Shown: positions 43,745-55,723 of the stretch, piece after piece
Layout: the number at the start of each line of letters is the position of its first letter
How positions within the stretch are numbered: the first letter of the stretch is position 1
DNA from: Pseudomonas sp. 8O
Lineage (GTDB): Bacteria; Pseudomonadota; Gammaproteobacteria; Pseudomonadales; Pseudomonadaceae
Length of the DNA: 64,000 bases
Reading direction: 5' to 3'
NCBI RefSeq assembly: GCF_902506495.1
Contig: NZ_LR733264.1
Location: forward strand, 2,035,303 to 2,099,302
Translations under genes and position numbers: made by a program
The notes under the pieces: model-generated
The model's database searches: none
Told to the model about the DNA's origin: nothing
The model's input: only the letters and a program-made list of their open reading frames with translations

Positions 43745-44133
43745 TCATTTATTGGGGGCACGCCAATCGGCGTCCGGGCTGATAAACCGCCCGATATCCG
43801 GATCGTAGAACCTGAAGGTGTTGTAGTGCAGCCCCGTTTCGCGGTCCAGGTACTGGCCCTGGAAGCGCAGGTTCTGCTCTTCGACGAAGAAGCTTTCCTG
43901 CGTTTCGGCCAGGGTGTTGCCCCAGACCTGGTAGCGCGCCTGCCAGATGCAGCGGCCGTCGTCTTCGGTAAGTTGCTGCGGCAGGCCGTTGGGGTCGGTG
44001 TGGTAATAGCGCAGGCGCGCGTGTTCGCCCTGGCCATCGACGCGCGCCAGCGGGTCGTAGCTGCCTTCGTCGTAGAGGTAGAGGCTGTGCCGGCCGTTAC
44101 GGGTTTCGCTGAGCAGGCGCAAGCCGTCCCCTA
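43745..44133 (-). pseudogene. Duplicated end of the Rhs core (orphan fragment)
   Basis: From about 43764 to 44133 the DNA repeats 45572-45941 of the intact rhs gene with five mismatches in about 350 bases. The encoded peptide runs DGLRLLSETRNGRHSLYLYD to GRFISPD. A one-base difference just after ISPD shifts the frame, so it ends ADWRAPNK instead of the PIGLAGG of the intact gene. No start codon or RBS is present upstream. It is a remnant of an earlier Rhs tip exchange. Confidence 0.85.
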
Positions 44134-44141
44134 TTACCCTT

Positions 44142-44492
44142 TCAGGCGCTTAAGAAAGCATCATTTCCTCTATAGAAATTTATTGCGCCTCTGATTTTTT
44201 CTAAAGGTGCGTTTTTACCACCATTCAGATTAAGCAATATACCTTCTAACGTGCTTGTCAGTATCCACGGATATAGATTCTGATCTTCCAATTCTTTAGG
44301 TAAGAAAGCACCACTTGCGGATTCATACACTTCATCATCAGCAAGCTCGTCTATCTCTTCTTCTGTAATTATATAGAAATCATTACCCTTTGAAGAGTTA
44401 CTCCACTGCTCCATATTGGTATAAATCCACTCTTCCTGGCTCTCTGCTTGGAAGGTTTTTACTAATTCTTCAAGAGATCTAAATTTTTTCAT
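44142..44492 (-). CDS. Orphan immunity-like protein of a displaced Rhs toxin
   Basis: 116-residue acidic cytosolic protein beginning MKKFRSLEELVKTFQAESQE, with a run of Glu/Asp (TEEEIDELADDEVYE). AT-rich DNA contrasts with the GC-rich core. It starts three bases after the stop of a toxin-tail fragment, with AGGTGAAAT upstream. Position between two Rhs core ends and directly behind a toxin tail makes immunity the natural reading; I do not recognise the family with certainty. Confidence 0.7.
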   Translation of the reverse strand: MKKFRSLEELVKTFQAESQEEWIYTNMEQWSNSSKGNDFYIITEEEIDELADDEVYESASGAFLPKELEDQNLYPWILTSTLEGILLNLNGGKNAPLEKIRGAINFYRGNDAFLSA

Positions 44493-44495
44493 ATT

Positions 44496-44582
44496 TCACC
44501 TACAAATTGAGCCGCCGCCCCACTTATTTCTGCCGCCGCGACCAGAAGGGTGGTAATCCGAATGTTTTCCCTCACTTAACAC
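44496..44582 (-). pseudogene. C-terminal fragment of a displaced Rhs toxin
   Basis: An open stretch of 28 codons ending in TGA encodes a glycine-rich basic tail with SGRGGRNKWGGGSIC. It overlaps the end of the upstream immunity gene and ends just before the orphan immunity gene. This has the form of the last part of a nuclease-type Rhs tip whose N-terminal part was lost when the present HNH tip was inserted. Confidence 0.6.
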
Positions 44583-45166
44583 GACTGCGTTAACGTTGAA
44601 AACGTATTATTGGCCGGATTGAAGAATACATATACGCAAGAGGTATCATGCATCAAATCACCAGCATCTAACTGACCGACAAATATAAGAGGCTTACCGT
44701 CTTCAAGTGGCCAGCATGGTGCTTGCAGCCATTTTGGCGGAGACTTCAAGCAACGAAATTCATTTTTTATTTCTTCCTTGATCCATGCTTGCAACTCCTT
44801 ACCATTCAGCAATGGAGCGAAATTCACCAGATTAGATAAATAGTCAAACGATATATTTAACCATTTAGGCTGGACCTTCAGAACAACATTAAATAATTCT
44901 TCATATCTTTTATTTCGCTCATGCTTCACCGAATTCTCTTTCAGAAAATCCGAAAGCAATACCTGAACGTTAAACACATGCTCAATATTTGAATAATTCT
45001 GCCCTATGACAAATGTATATAGATCTGACTCTTCTATATAGGATGGAAGTGAAAAATCTCCTTCTAGGACGGCGATAAGCTCTTGATTCTCATGTAGCAG
45101 CTTCTCAAACTCTCTCGGAGTTATTTTTGCCTCTACAAAATTTTTTATGACTTCTAATGGAATCAT
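44576..45166 (-). CDS. Immunity protein for the Rhs HNH effector (putative)
   Basis: 196-residue cytosolic protein, beginning MIPLEVIKNFVEAKITPREF, AT-rich DNA. Its ATG overlaps the rhs stop, the usual arrangement for effector and cognate immunity. No known immunity domain is recognised. It should bind and block the nuclease tip of the upstream gene. Confidence 0.75.
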   Translation of the reverse strand: MIPLEVIKNFVEAKITPREFEKLLHENQELIAVLEGDFSLPSYIEESDLYTFVIGQNYSNIEHVFNVQVLLSDFLKENSVKHERNKRYEELFNVVLKVQPKWLNISFDYLSNLVNFAPLLNGKELQAWIKEEIKNEFRCLKSPPKWLQAPCWPLEDGKPLIFVGQLDAGDLMHDTSCVYVFFNPANNTFSTLTQSC

Positions 45167-48100
45167 GGCGCATTTCCCAAATGTCTAAACTCATCAAGTG
45201 CAGCATGTTGCTCACGTGTTACCTCTCGAAGGTTCCGTGGATTATTCACCTCTCTACCACCGCGACGCTGTGGATTGTGGTGGTGTAGCTCCATTGAATT
45301 TCCGTTTTTGTCTAACGGAGCAGAGCCACGCTTCATGCGTGCCATATTAGCTGGACTAAACTCTGTTGTATTTTTGGTTAGCTCATAACGATTTTTCCAA
45401 TACCTAGCTCTTACTACATCCCAAGTAGGTGCCTTGCCGCTTGGGAGCGGTTTGTCGATTGCATCGCCCCGCCTCCAGCGCTTGAAACTGACACAACTCC
45501 ACCCCCACGGATCCACCCACCCATACGGCTCCGGCGCGTACTGGAACAGGTTGATACCACCCGCCAACCCAATCGGGTCCGGGCTGATAAACCGCCCAAT
45601 ATCCGGATCGTAGAACCTGAAGGTGTTGTAGTGCAGCCCCGTTTCGCGGTCCAGGTACTGGCCCTGGAAGCGCAGGTTCTGCTCTTCGACGAAGAAGCTT
45701 TCCTGCGTTTCGGCCAGGGTGTTGCCCCAGACCTGGTAGCGCGCTTGCCAGATGCAGCGGCCGTCGTCTTCGGTAAGTTGCTGCGGCAGGCCGTTGGGGT
45801 CGGTGTGGTAATAGCGCAGGCGCGCGTGTTCGCCCTGGCCGTCGACGCGCGCCAGCGGGTCGTAGCTGCCTTCGTCGTAGAGGTAGAGGCTGTGCCGGCC
45901 GTTGCGGGTTTCGCTGAGCAGGCGCAGGCCGTCCCAGATGAAGTCGGTCTGGCCGAGCAGGGCACCACGGGCATCGTAGTGGCTTTTGCCGATGCGCCGG
46001 CCCAGCGGGTCGTAGTGCATGACCACGCGGCTGCCGTCGTTGTTGGTGACTTCCCGTACGCGGTGTTCGGCGTCGTAGCTCAGCCGTTGCACCTGGTGGC
46101 GGCTGCTGCGTTTTTCCACCAGGCGGCCGAAGGCGTCGTAGCGGTAGCGTTTGTCCTGGTAGGTGAGCAGTTTGTTGTGGCGCACCCAGCCGCTGCTGGC
46201 GGCTTCGCCGCCGACCGGATGCAGCAGGTTGGCGGCGGCGTCGTAGCTGTAGGTTTCCAGATTGCCGCGAATCAGGTCCTGGCTGGCGATGATGCGCCCG
46301 CTGGCATCGTAGTGCAGCTGCTGCTTCTGTTCACGCTGGCTGGCCGAGTCACGGTCGAGGCGGCCGATCAGGTTGTCGCTGGGATCATAGGCGTAGCGCC
46401 GCTCGGCTTCGGCCGGCAGTTGCACCGGTTGTTCCAGGCGCCGACGCAGGCGCGCGGTGAGGCGGCCGCTGCGGTCGTACTGGCTGCGCGTGACCAGTTG
46501 CCCCTGGGTGCGTAGCACCTCGCGGTGCAGGCGGTCGCGCTCGAAGCGGCTGACCAGTCGATCATCCAGGCTGAGCAACTGCAGGTGACCGCTGCCGTAG
46601 TACAGGCGACGGATACGGCGCTGGTCAGGCAGTTGCGTTTCCAGCAGGTTGCCGAGTTCGTCGTAGGCATGCTGCAAGGTGCCAGCGGCGCTCTGCTCGC
46701 TGAGCAGCTGGCCGAGGGCATCGTAGGCGAAGGCCAGTGACTGCACCTGGCCGTCGACAGCGGTGAGGTCGATGCTGATCAGACGGTCGAGCGGGTCGTA
46801 GGCGTATTCGGTGCGACCGTCATCGGTGTGCTTGGCGATCATCCGGCCAACGGCATCGCGCTCGAAGCGGTGGATGATCGGCGCCGGTGGCGCCTCGGGT
46901 ACGCTGCCCAGGCCGGTGCCATGAGGCGCCGGGGTGTAGGCCAGGGCGATGAGGTTGCCCTGCGGGTCATAGCGGTAATGCCGGCCGCTGTCGTCGAGGT
47001 CATGCTGAGCGGTGAGGCGGTCGAGCACATCCCAGGTGAAGCGGTAGCGCTCGTCGTTCTCGTTGCTCAGGGCCAGCAGACGGCCATAGGCGTCGTACTC
47101 GAAACCGACACTGCGGCCCAGGGCATCGATGCGCTGGCGCACCTGGCCACGGCGGTCGTAACGGTAGCGCACCGGCTTGCCGGCAGGATCTAGGTAGGCG
47201 CTGAGCTGGCCGATGGCGTCGCGTTGAAACGCCTCGCTGCGGCCATCGGCCAGTTGCGTCTGCAACAGGCGCCCCTGGCTGTCGTAGTGGTAGCGGGTGA
47301 TCTCGCCAAGGGCATCGGTGATCTGCACCAGGTTGCCGCGCTCGTCGTAGGCGAAGCGCGTCGGGTAGCCGGAGCAGTCGACCTGCTCGGTGAGCTGGCC
47401 GAGGGCGTTCCAGCGCAGGGTCTTGCGCTTGCCGCTGGCGTCGATGATCTCCACCGGCAGGCCGCTGCTGTCGTAGCGGTAGCGGGTGACATGGCCCAGC
47501 GGATCGGTCTCGGCGATGCAGTTGCCGCGCTTGTCGTAGCGGTACTGCCAGGCGTTGCCGGCGGCGTCGGTCTCGGCTTCGGGCAGCGACCAGTGGCCGA
47601 GCCACTGGGTGAAGTCACGGCGCCCCAACGGGTCGAGGGTTTCGCAGAGGTTACCGGATTCGTCATAGGCGAACTGCCAACGCGCGCCGTCCGGGGTGAC
47701 GGCGGCCAGCAGCTGGCGTTCGTCGTTCCAGTCGAACAGCCAGAGCTGGCCGAGGGCGTCACGGTAGTGGGTGATCTGGTACTGGCTGTTCCAGTGGCGT
47801 TCGCTGACGCGGCCAAGGCCATCGGTGACCCGGGTGATCCCAGCACCGAGGTCGTAGTGCAGGTGGTACTCGTCGCCGTCGTCGGTCCAGTGCCGTGTCA
47901 CCCGCCATTCGCGACCATCGGCACCGTGCAGCTCGCTCCATTCATAAAAGCAGCGCAGGCCGGTGGGGCGTTGGTGTTCGATCAGACGGCGGCCGCTGTC
48001 GTAGACGAAGCGACGCAGCAACTGGCCCTTGTCATCGCGAACCTCGCTGAGATCGCCCTGAGCGTCATAGCCGTAGGCGACCAGCACTTCGCGCCGGGCA

Positions 48101-49572
48101 TCGGCGAACAGGCGCTCGACCCGGCCGAGACGCTGCGGGTGCCGGGTGTCGGCAATCAGTTCGATGCACAGCTGGTTGTGGCCATCGCGCACGGCGCGCA
48201 GCCGGCCAGCGGCGTCGTATTCGAGCAGCAGGCGGTTGTCGTTGCGGTCGCCGAGCTTGCTCAGGCGCAGACGATCAGGTGACTCGGGCAACGGCTCGAA
48301 CAGGCGGTAAAGGCCATCGACGCTTTCCACCAGCAGCGCGCCGCTTTCATCGCGGCGGAAGTTCAGGCCTTCGCCGGGGCTGTAGCAGGCATCGCCCGGT
48401 GGCAGGCTGCCGATCTCGATGGGACGGCCCTGCTCGTCGATATAGGTCAGCGCTTCGCCGCCCTCCGGGTGCGCGCGCACCTGCACGGCGATCTCGAACG
48501 GCAGGCTCCAGCCAGCACCCAGCAGGCCATCGCGGCGCTCGTCGCGGCTGCTGTAGAAGCGCTGCCACTCGATGGGCATCAGCCCCGGCAGGACGAAGTC
48601 GAGGTCGTCATCCTCGCCGAGCACCTTGGCCCCGGTGCTGGCGTGCACCGGGTTGGGCGCACCGCTGCTGGCCGCGCCGAGGGCGTTGGAGATGGCGTTG
48701 GTGGCATAGGCGGTCGCACCGCCCATGGCCATGTTGCCGGCGAAACCAGCGGCCAGGCAGGGCAGCTTGCTGCACAGCTTGCGCGGGTTGCCGCGCAGCG
48801 CCATGAGCACGGCCAGGGCCAGGCCGATGCCGGGCGTCTTGCCGCTGCGAATCGGCTGCACCACCACGGCGTCGCCGCCGATGCGCACGTTCGGCGAGAT
48901 GTTGCCGCTTTCCACCACCGTGGCGTCGCAGGTGCTGCGATCACCACTGCGCACCGCGGGCTGGCCTTCGATGCTGACCTTGCTGGAGCCTTCGGCCAGC
49001 AGTTGCACGGGCATCGGTGGGTGCTTCTTGCACTCGATGGCATCCAGCGGGCAGGGGATGACGCCGGGCGCAGGCTCGGCGACGGTCGGGCGCCACATCT
49101 CGCTGAAGAAGCTCTTGGCCATGTCGAGGAAGCCGGGCTCCGGTTCCTCGGCGGGCGGTGCCTGCTCCAGCTCGGTGCCGGACGGCGCGGCGGCGCTGCC
49201 CAACTTGCCAGCGGCGCGCGCGGCAGGCAGGCCATTGGTTTTGGTCTTGTTGGCGCCGGTGACGATCTTGGCCTGGACATTGGGCGGGGAGATGGCGTTG
49301 CCCAGGCCTTCGCAAAGGGTCGTGAGCCCTTTGTCCCAGCCGGTTTTGTTCATGCCGACCCCCACGGCGATACCGACCACTGCAGCGAGGGCAAAGCCAC
49401 CGAGACCGCCGGTGAGCACGGTTAGGCCGGTGGCGGCGACTATCGCAGCGCAGGCCACGGCGGTGATGGCGGCATAGGCAGCCACTTCCAGCACGCCGCC
49501 GACGATGTCGGCCAGCAATGTGGTGTGCAGCAGATCGTCGCCGAGCCGGGCGGCCCAGAGCGCATCAGACAT
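45163..49572 (-). CDS. rhs: T6SS PAAR-Rhs effector with C-terminal HNH-type nuclease tip
   Basis: 1469 residues. N-terminus: two hydrophobic segments (about 20-75), a PAAR-like domain interrupted by a linker (NVQAKIVTGANKTKTNGLPAAR; SSKVSIEGQPAVRSGDRSTC, quoted in parts), another hydrophobic region (about 250-300), then NPVHASTGAKVLGEDDDLDF opening the cocoon. The Rhs/YD-repeat shell spans about 330-1330 and closes with GRFISPDPIGLAGG, the self-cleavage motif. The tip (about 1350-1469) holds MELHHHNPQRRGG...NLREVTREQHAALD, an HNH/His-Me finger nuclease pattern. The neighbouring chaperone and vgrG show that it is loaded on the VgrG spike. Confidence 0.93.
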   Translation of the reverse strand: MSDALWAARLGDDLLHTTLLADIVGGVLEVAAYAAITAVACAAIVAATGLTVLTGGLGGFALAAVVGIAVGVGMNKTGWDKGLTTLCEGLGNAISPPNVQAKIVTGANKTKTNGLPAARAAGKLGSAAAPSGTELEQAPPAEEPEPGFLDMAKSFFSEMWRPTVAEPAPGVIPCPLDAIECKKHPPMPVQLLAEGSSKVSIEGQPAVRSGDRSTCDATVVESGNISPNVRIGGDAVVVQPIRSGKTPGIGLALAVLMALRGNPRKLCSKLPCLAAGFAGNMAMGGATAYATNAISNALGAASSGAPNPVHASTGAKVLGEDDDLDFVLPGLMPIEWQRFYSSRDERRDGLLGAGWSLPFEIAVQVRAHPEGGEALTYIDEQGRPIEIGSLPPGDACYSPGEGLNFRRDESGALLVESVDGLYRLFEPLPESPDRLRLSKLGDRNDNRLLLEYDAAGRLRAVRDGHNQLCIELIADTRHPQRLGRVERLFADARREVLVAYGYDAQGDLSEVRDDKGQLLRRFVYDSGRRLIEHQRPTGLRCFYEWSELHGADGREWRVTRHWTDDGDEYHLHYDLGAGITRVTDGLGRVSERHWNSQYQITHYRDALGQLWLFDWNDERQLLAAVTPDGARWQFAYDESGNLCETLDPLGRRDFTQWLGHWSLPEAETDAAGNAWQYRYDKRGNCIAETDPLGHVTRYRYDSSGLPVEIIDASGKRKTLRWNALGQLTEQVDCSGYPTRFAYDERGNLVQITDALGEITRYHYDSQGRLLQTQLADGRSEAFQRDAIGQLSAYLDPAGKPVRYRYDRRGQVRQRIDALGRSVGFEYDAYGRLLALSNENDERYRFTWDVLDRLTAQHDLDDSGRHYRYDPQGNLIALAYTPAPHGTGLGSVPEAPPAPIIHRFERDAVGRMIAKHTDDGRTEYAYDPLDRLISIDLTAVDGQVQSLAFAYDALGQLLSEQSAAGTLQHAYDELGNLLETQLPDQRRIRRLYYGSGHLQLLSLDDRLVSRFERDRLHREVLRTQGQLVTRSQYDRSGRLTARLRRRLEQPVQLPAEAERRYAYDPSDNLIGRLDRDSASQREQKQQLHYDASGRIIASQDLIRGNLETYSYDAAANLLHPVGGEAASSGWVRHNKLLTYQDKRYRYDAFGRLVEKRSSRHQVQRLSYDAEHRVREVTNNDGSRVVMHYDPLGRRIGKSHYDARGALLGQTDFIWDGLRLLSETRNGRHSLYLYDEGSYDPLARVDGQGEHARLRYYHTDPNGLPQQLTEDDGRCIWQARYQVWGNTLAETQESFFVEEQNLRFQGQYLDRETGLHYNTFRFYDPDIGRFISPDPIGLAGGINLFQYAPEPYGWVDPWGWSCVSFKRWRRGDAIDKPLPSGKAPTWDVVRARYWKNRYELTKNTTEFSPANMARMKRGSAPLDKNGNSMELHHHNPQRRGGREVNNPRNLREVTREQHAALDEFRHLGNAP

Positions 49573-49578
49573 CGCAGG

Positions 49579-50010
49579 TCATCCGTTGAGGCTGAGGCTG
49601 TGCTTGATCTGCGCCCAGTGCGCGGCGTCGGCATCATCGAGCGGCGTCGGCTTGACGTAGCTGAGGGCGAGCAGGCGCCGACCATCGGCCAGCAGTACGC
49701 CGAGCTGAAACTGGTAGACCTGCTCCGGCCCCTTGCTGAACTGGCTGCGCAGCTCGACGCCGACGACGGCCTGGGCCGGGCCGAGCTGAACATCCTGCAG
49801 CGCGCTGCTGCGCAGATCCTTGACCTGTTTCGCCAGCTTGGCGACCTGGGCCTCGAAGTGGCTGCGCAGGGTTTCGCCATCACCAAGGGCGCCACGGGTG
49901 ATCACCAGCGAAGTGCCGAGGTCATTGAGGCGCAGGATGTTGATGGTGCTGTCTTGCAGGTCCTGGCCGGGCAGTTGCAGGCTCAGTTCCTGGGTGGTGT
50001 AGCTCATCAT
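49579..50010 (-). CDS. DcrB/DUF1795-type chaperone (EagR-like) for the Rhs effector
   Basis: 143-residue protein, MMSYTTQELSLQLPGQDLQD, of the DcrB family used as T6SS effector-associated chaperone. Such proteins bind the hydrophobic N-terminal segments of PAAR-Rhs effectors and keep them soluble. Located between vgrG and rhs; its start overlaps the vgrG stop. ATG at 50010 or 50007; AAAGGAAACTC lies upstream. Confidence 0.88.
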   Translation of the reverse strand: MMSYTTQELSLQLPGQDLQDSTINILRLNDLGTSLVITRGALGDGETLRSHFEAQVAKLAKQVKDLRSSALQDVQLGPAQAVVGVELRSQFSKGPEQVYQFQLGVLLADGRRLLALSYVKPTPLDDADAAHWAQIKHSLSLNG

Positions 50011-51947
50011 GAGTTTCCTTTCTCTTGCCCGAACAGGGATTTGACGGCGGCATCGATGCTGCCCTGGTCACCCTGACCATCGGGCGTGGCGCCAGGGCCG
50101 CCACCAATGTTCAGGTTGAGGACGCCGCCTGTGTTGAATTCGGCGTCGCCACTGGCGTAGAGGTTGATCGCCACGCCGCTGAGGTTGATCTGGCCGCTGG
50201 CGTTGAGTTCGAGAATGCTCTTGCCGCAGACCAGGCGCAGGTTCTGCCCGACCTCGATGAGGTAGCTCTGGCTGATGCTGTCGGTCTTGGTCGAGCCCAC
50301 CACCAGCACGTCGTCGAGCTTCACCGCGCGCAGGCGGTTGTTGCCGATGGTGACGGTCTCGTTCATGCCGATGCTCTTGACCCGGTTGTGGCCCACCGAG
50401 TGGGTTTCATCCACCTCGACGACGATGTCCTGGTTGCGCTCGGCGTGGATGTACAACTGCTCGGCGCCCTTCTTGTCCTCCATGCGGATTTCGTTGAAGT
50501 TGGCCGGCGTGCCGCCCTTGCTGGAGCGGCTCTTGATGCCGCTCTGGGTGGCGTTGGCGGGCAGGTCGTAGGGCACGGTCTGCTCGGCGTTGTAGACGCG
50601 CCCGGTGATGATCGGCTGGTCGGGGTCGCCTTCGAGGAAGCTGACGATGACTTCCTGACCGATGCGCGGAATCTGGATATGGCCCCAGTTCTTGCCGGCC
50701 CAGGACTGCGAGACGCGAATCCAGCAGGAGCTGTTTTCGTTGGACTGGTCGTGGCGATCCCAGTGGAAGTGCACCTTGACCCGGCCGTACTGGTCGGTCC
50801 AGATCTCCTCGCCGGCAGGGCCGACCACCACGGCGGTCTGCGGCCCCTGCACCATGGGCTTGGGCGTGCCGCACAGCGGGCGAAAGGTCTGCTGGGCGTC
50901 GGTGCAGGTGAGCTGGCACTCGAACTGGCCACCACCGCCACTGCCGCTCTCCAGCGATTCCTGAGCGACGTGGTAGCGCGCGCACACCACCAGGTACTCA
51001 CGGTTCTGGTCGGCGCGACCGAAGCCGGTGAGGCTGAACAGGTTGCCCGAAGCGATGCCACGCACGCTGCCGCCAACCTCGACGCGCTCGTGCAGGCTCT
51101 GCAGGGCCTCGATGCGATTGCGCGCGTACTGCTCGCCATCGCTGCTCTGCACGTAGGTACCGGGATAGTCGTACAGCGGATAGTCGCCGGCGCTGTGCGG
51201 ACGGGGCATGACCGAGCGCACGTCGATACGCGCGCTGGGCCGCTGGAAGTCGTAGTCGTTGAGCTCCATCGAGCCCGGTTGCACGTGCTGGGCCAGCTGC
51301 CAGTCGTTGATGTGGTCACGCTCGCGGTGCTGCCCGTCCGGCGGGTAGTAGGGCACGCTGGCGTAACCGGGTGCCGGCACATGGGCGCCGTAGGCATCGG
51401 CGAGCACCAGCACATGGCGATCGGCCTCGTGGCGGAAGTAGTAGTAGATGCCTTCCTTTTCCATCAACCGGCTGACGAAGTCGAAGCTGGTTTCGCGGTA
51501 CTGCACGCAGTACTCCCACTCGCGATAGGGACGACTGAGTGCGTCTTCGAAATCGGAGAAACCCAGGTCGCGGAACACCTGCTTGATGATCTGCGGCACG
51601 CTCATGTGCTGGAAGATGCGGCAGTCGGAGGTGCGGCTGAGCAGCCACAGCCAGGGTCGCAGGGTGACCCGATAGGCCGCGAACTGGCCACGGTCTACGG
51701 CCTGCCCACAGGCGGCGACGATGCCATGGAAATGCCGTTCACCGCCGCCATGCTGCTGCACGGAGAGCGACAGCGGTTTGCCGAGCAACTGGTTGAGATC
51801 GAGGTTGGCGTCGTGGGACACCAGTTGCAGCTCGTACTCGAACAGACGGCCCAGCTCGTCGCTGCCGTGCATCGAGCGCAGCAGCAGAACGTCCGGCCCG
51901 AGCGGGCTGGTGATGCGGGCAAAGCGGGTAGATTGGGCGAAGAACAT
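50007..51947 (-). CDS. vgrG: T6SS spike protein VgrG
   Basis: 646 residues: gp27-like part (about 1-370; FEYELQLVSHDANLDLNQLL, VQYRETSFDFVSRLMEKEGI), gp5-OB fold (GRVKVHFHWDRHDQSNENSS) and a C-terminal beta-helix ending in a short glycine-rich tail. No extra effector domain, so toxicity is delivered by the PAAR-Rhs protein on its tip. Follows tssH after 58 bases. Confidence 0.95.
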   Translation of the reverse strand: MFFAQSTRFARITSPLGPDVLLLRSMHGSDELGRLFEYELQLVSHDANLDLNQLLGKPLSLSVQQHGGGERHFHGIVAACGQAVDRGQFAAYRVTLRPWLWLLSRTSDCRIFQHMSVPQIIKQVFRDLGFSDFEDALSRPYREWEYCVQYRETSFDFVSRLMEKEGIYYYFRHEADRHVLVLADAYGAHVPAPGYASVPYYPPDGQHRERDHINDWQLAQHVQPGSMELNDYDFQRPSARIDVRSVMPRPHSAGDYPLYDYPGTYVQSSDGEQYARNRIEALQSLHERVEVGGSVRGIASGNLFSLTGFGRADQNREYLVVCARYHVAQESLESGSGGGGQFECQLTCTDAQQTFRPLCGTPKPMVQGPQTAVVVGPAGEEIWTDQYGRVKVHFHWDRHDQSNENSSCWIRVSQSWAGKNWGHIQIPRIGQEVIVSFLEGDPDQPIITGRVYNAEQTVPYDLPANATQSGIKSRSSKGGTPANFNEIRMEDKKGAEQLYIHAERNQDIVVEVDETHSVGHNRVKSIGMNETVTIGNNRLRAVKLDDVLVVGSTKTDSISQSYLIEVGQNLRLVCGKSILELNASGQINLSGVAINLYASGDAEFNTGGVLNLNIGGGPGATPDGQGDQGSIDAAVKSLFGQEKGNS

Positions 51948-52005
51948 AGGTCGGGGTTCCGGCCTGCCATGGCGCGGGCCGGCAGAAGCCGACCCGCGCT
52001 CGGGC

Positions 52006-54670
<2,665 letters not shown>

Positions 54671-54678
<8 letters not shown>

Positions 54679-55723
54679 GTGGAGTTCTCCTTGATTGATC
54701 CGCCGGCGGGGTCGCTGCGGCGTGATGGCGGGCCAGCACCAGATCCCTGGCGTCGTGCTGCGGCTGGCCAAGCCAGGTGGTGTAGCCCAGGCGAGCCTGG
54801 CCGTTGAGGCATAGCGCGGGGACTTCCTCGCGCTGCAATACGAGATTCAGTTGCCAGTCGAGTTCGTCGCCCTGGTACTCGGCGACCCAGGCCACCAGCG
54901 CCGCGAAGGACTCGCCATCGGGCAGCATGGCGTTGTACTGCTCGAGCGTCAGCGGCCCGAAGCAGATGCGGAAGCTGTGCTGGCGGTCCCAGACCTGGCT
55001 GCCGAGGCAGAAGTCCACGCCCAGTTGGCTGGACTCCACGCCCAGGCGCGTCCGTTCGGGCAGGCTCAGCCAGCTGCCGGCGTACTCTTCGATCTGCACC
55101 GGCACGCCGAAGTAGTCGGCGAGGATCGCCTTGAGGCCATCGGGATAACGCGTCTGTGCGGCCAGGTGACCACTGAAGTGCAGCTTCGCTGCATCGTCCA
55201 GCAAGCCCTGCTGACGCAGGCTGGGCATGCCGCGACCACTGAAGGCGGCCAGGCGCGCCGACCAGTAGTCGTCGTCGGGGCGGTCATGGCTGACGGTCGG
55301 CCGGGCTTCGGCCCAGGCGCGGTAGAACAGGGTCAGCAGACGATGATGGAACAGGTCGAGAAAGTGCTTGCTGGTGCTGTCGGCGTGGTTGCGCTGGCGC
55401 TCGCGCACGTACTCGGTCAGGTGCAGCGGCAGCGGCCCGTTGGGCCCGCCAAGGCCGAAGAAGTACTGCTCCAGACGCGCCGGACGCTCATCGCTGGCGG
55501 GCGTCACGGCGGCCAGGGTGGCCGGGGCGAACGTGCCTTCCTGACGCTGCCCGAGGCGCAGCGGATCGTCAGCCAGGCGCCGGGAATGCCCCAGGCGTGG
55601 CAAATGCGGGTGCTCGTTCTCGATACGTCGCAGGGCCTGGAAGAAATCGTACTCCCAGGGCTGTGCCTGCATCTGCTCAAGCGTGTCTACAGGTTCGGAC
55701 GACGGCCGGGCCGGGCTTTCCAT
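54671..55723 (-). CDS. tssG: T6SS baseplate subunit TssG
   Basis: 350 residues, DUF1305 family; part of the TssEFGK wedge. Typical segments: QPWEYDFFQALRRIENEHP near the N-terminus and the LGVESSQLGVDFCLGSQVWD region. Overlaps tssF by 37 bases upstream and tssH downstream. Confidence 0.94.

Noticed and set aside
45631..49425. Plus-strand open frames opposite rhs
   Set aside because: Repetitive Val/Ala/Gly-rich products that mirror the YD repeats; no ribosome binding sites.
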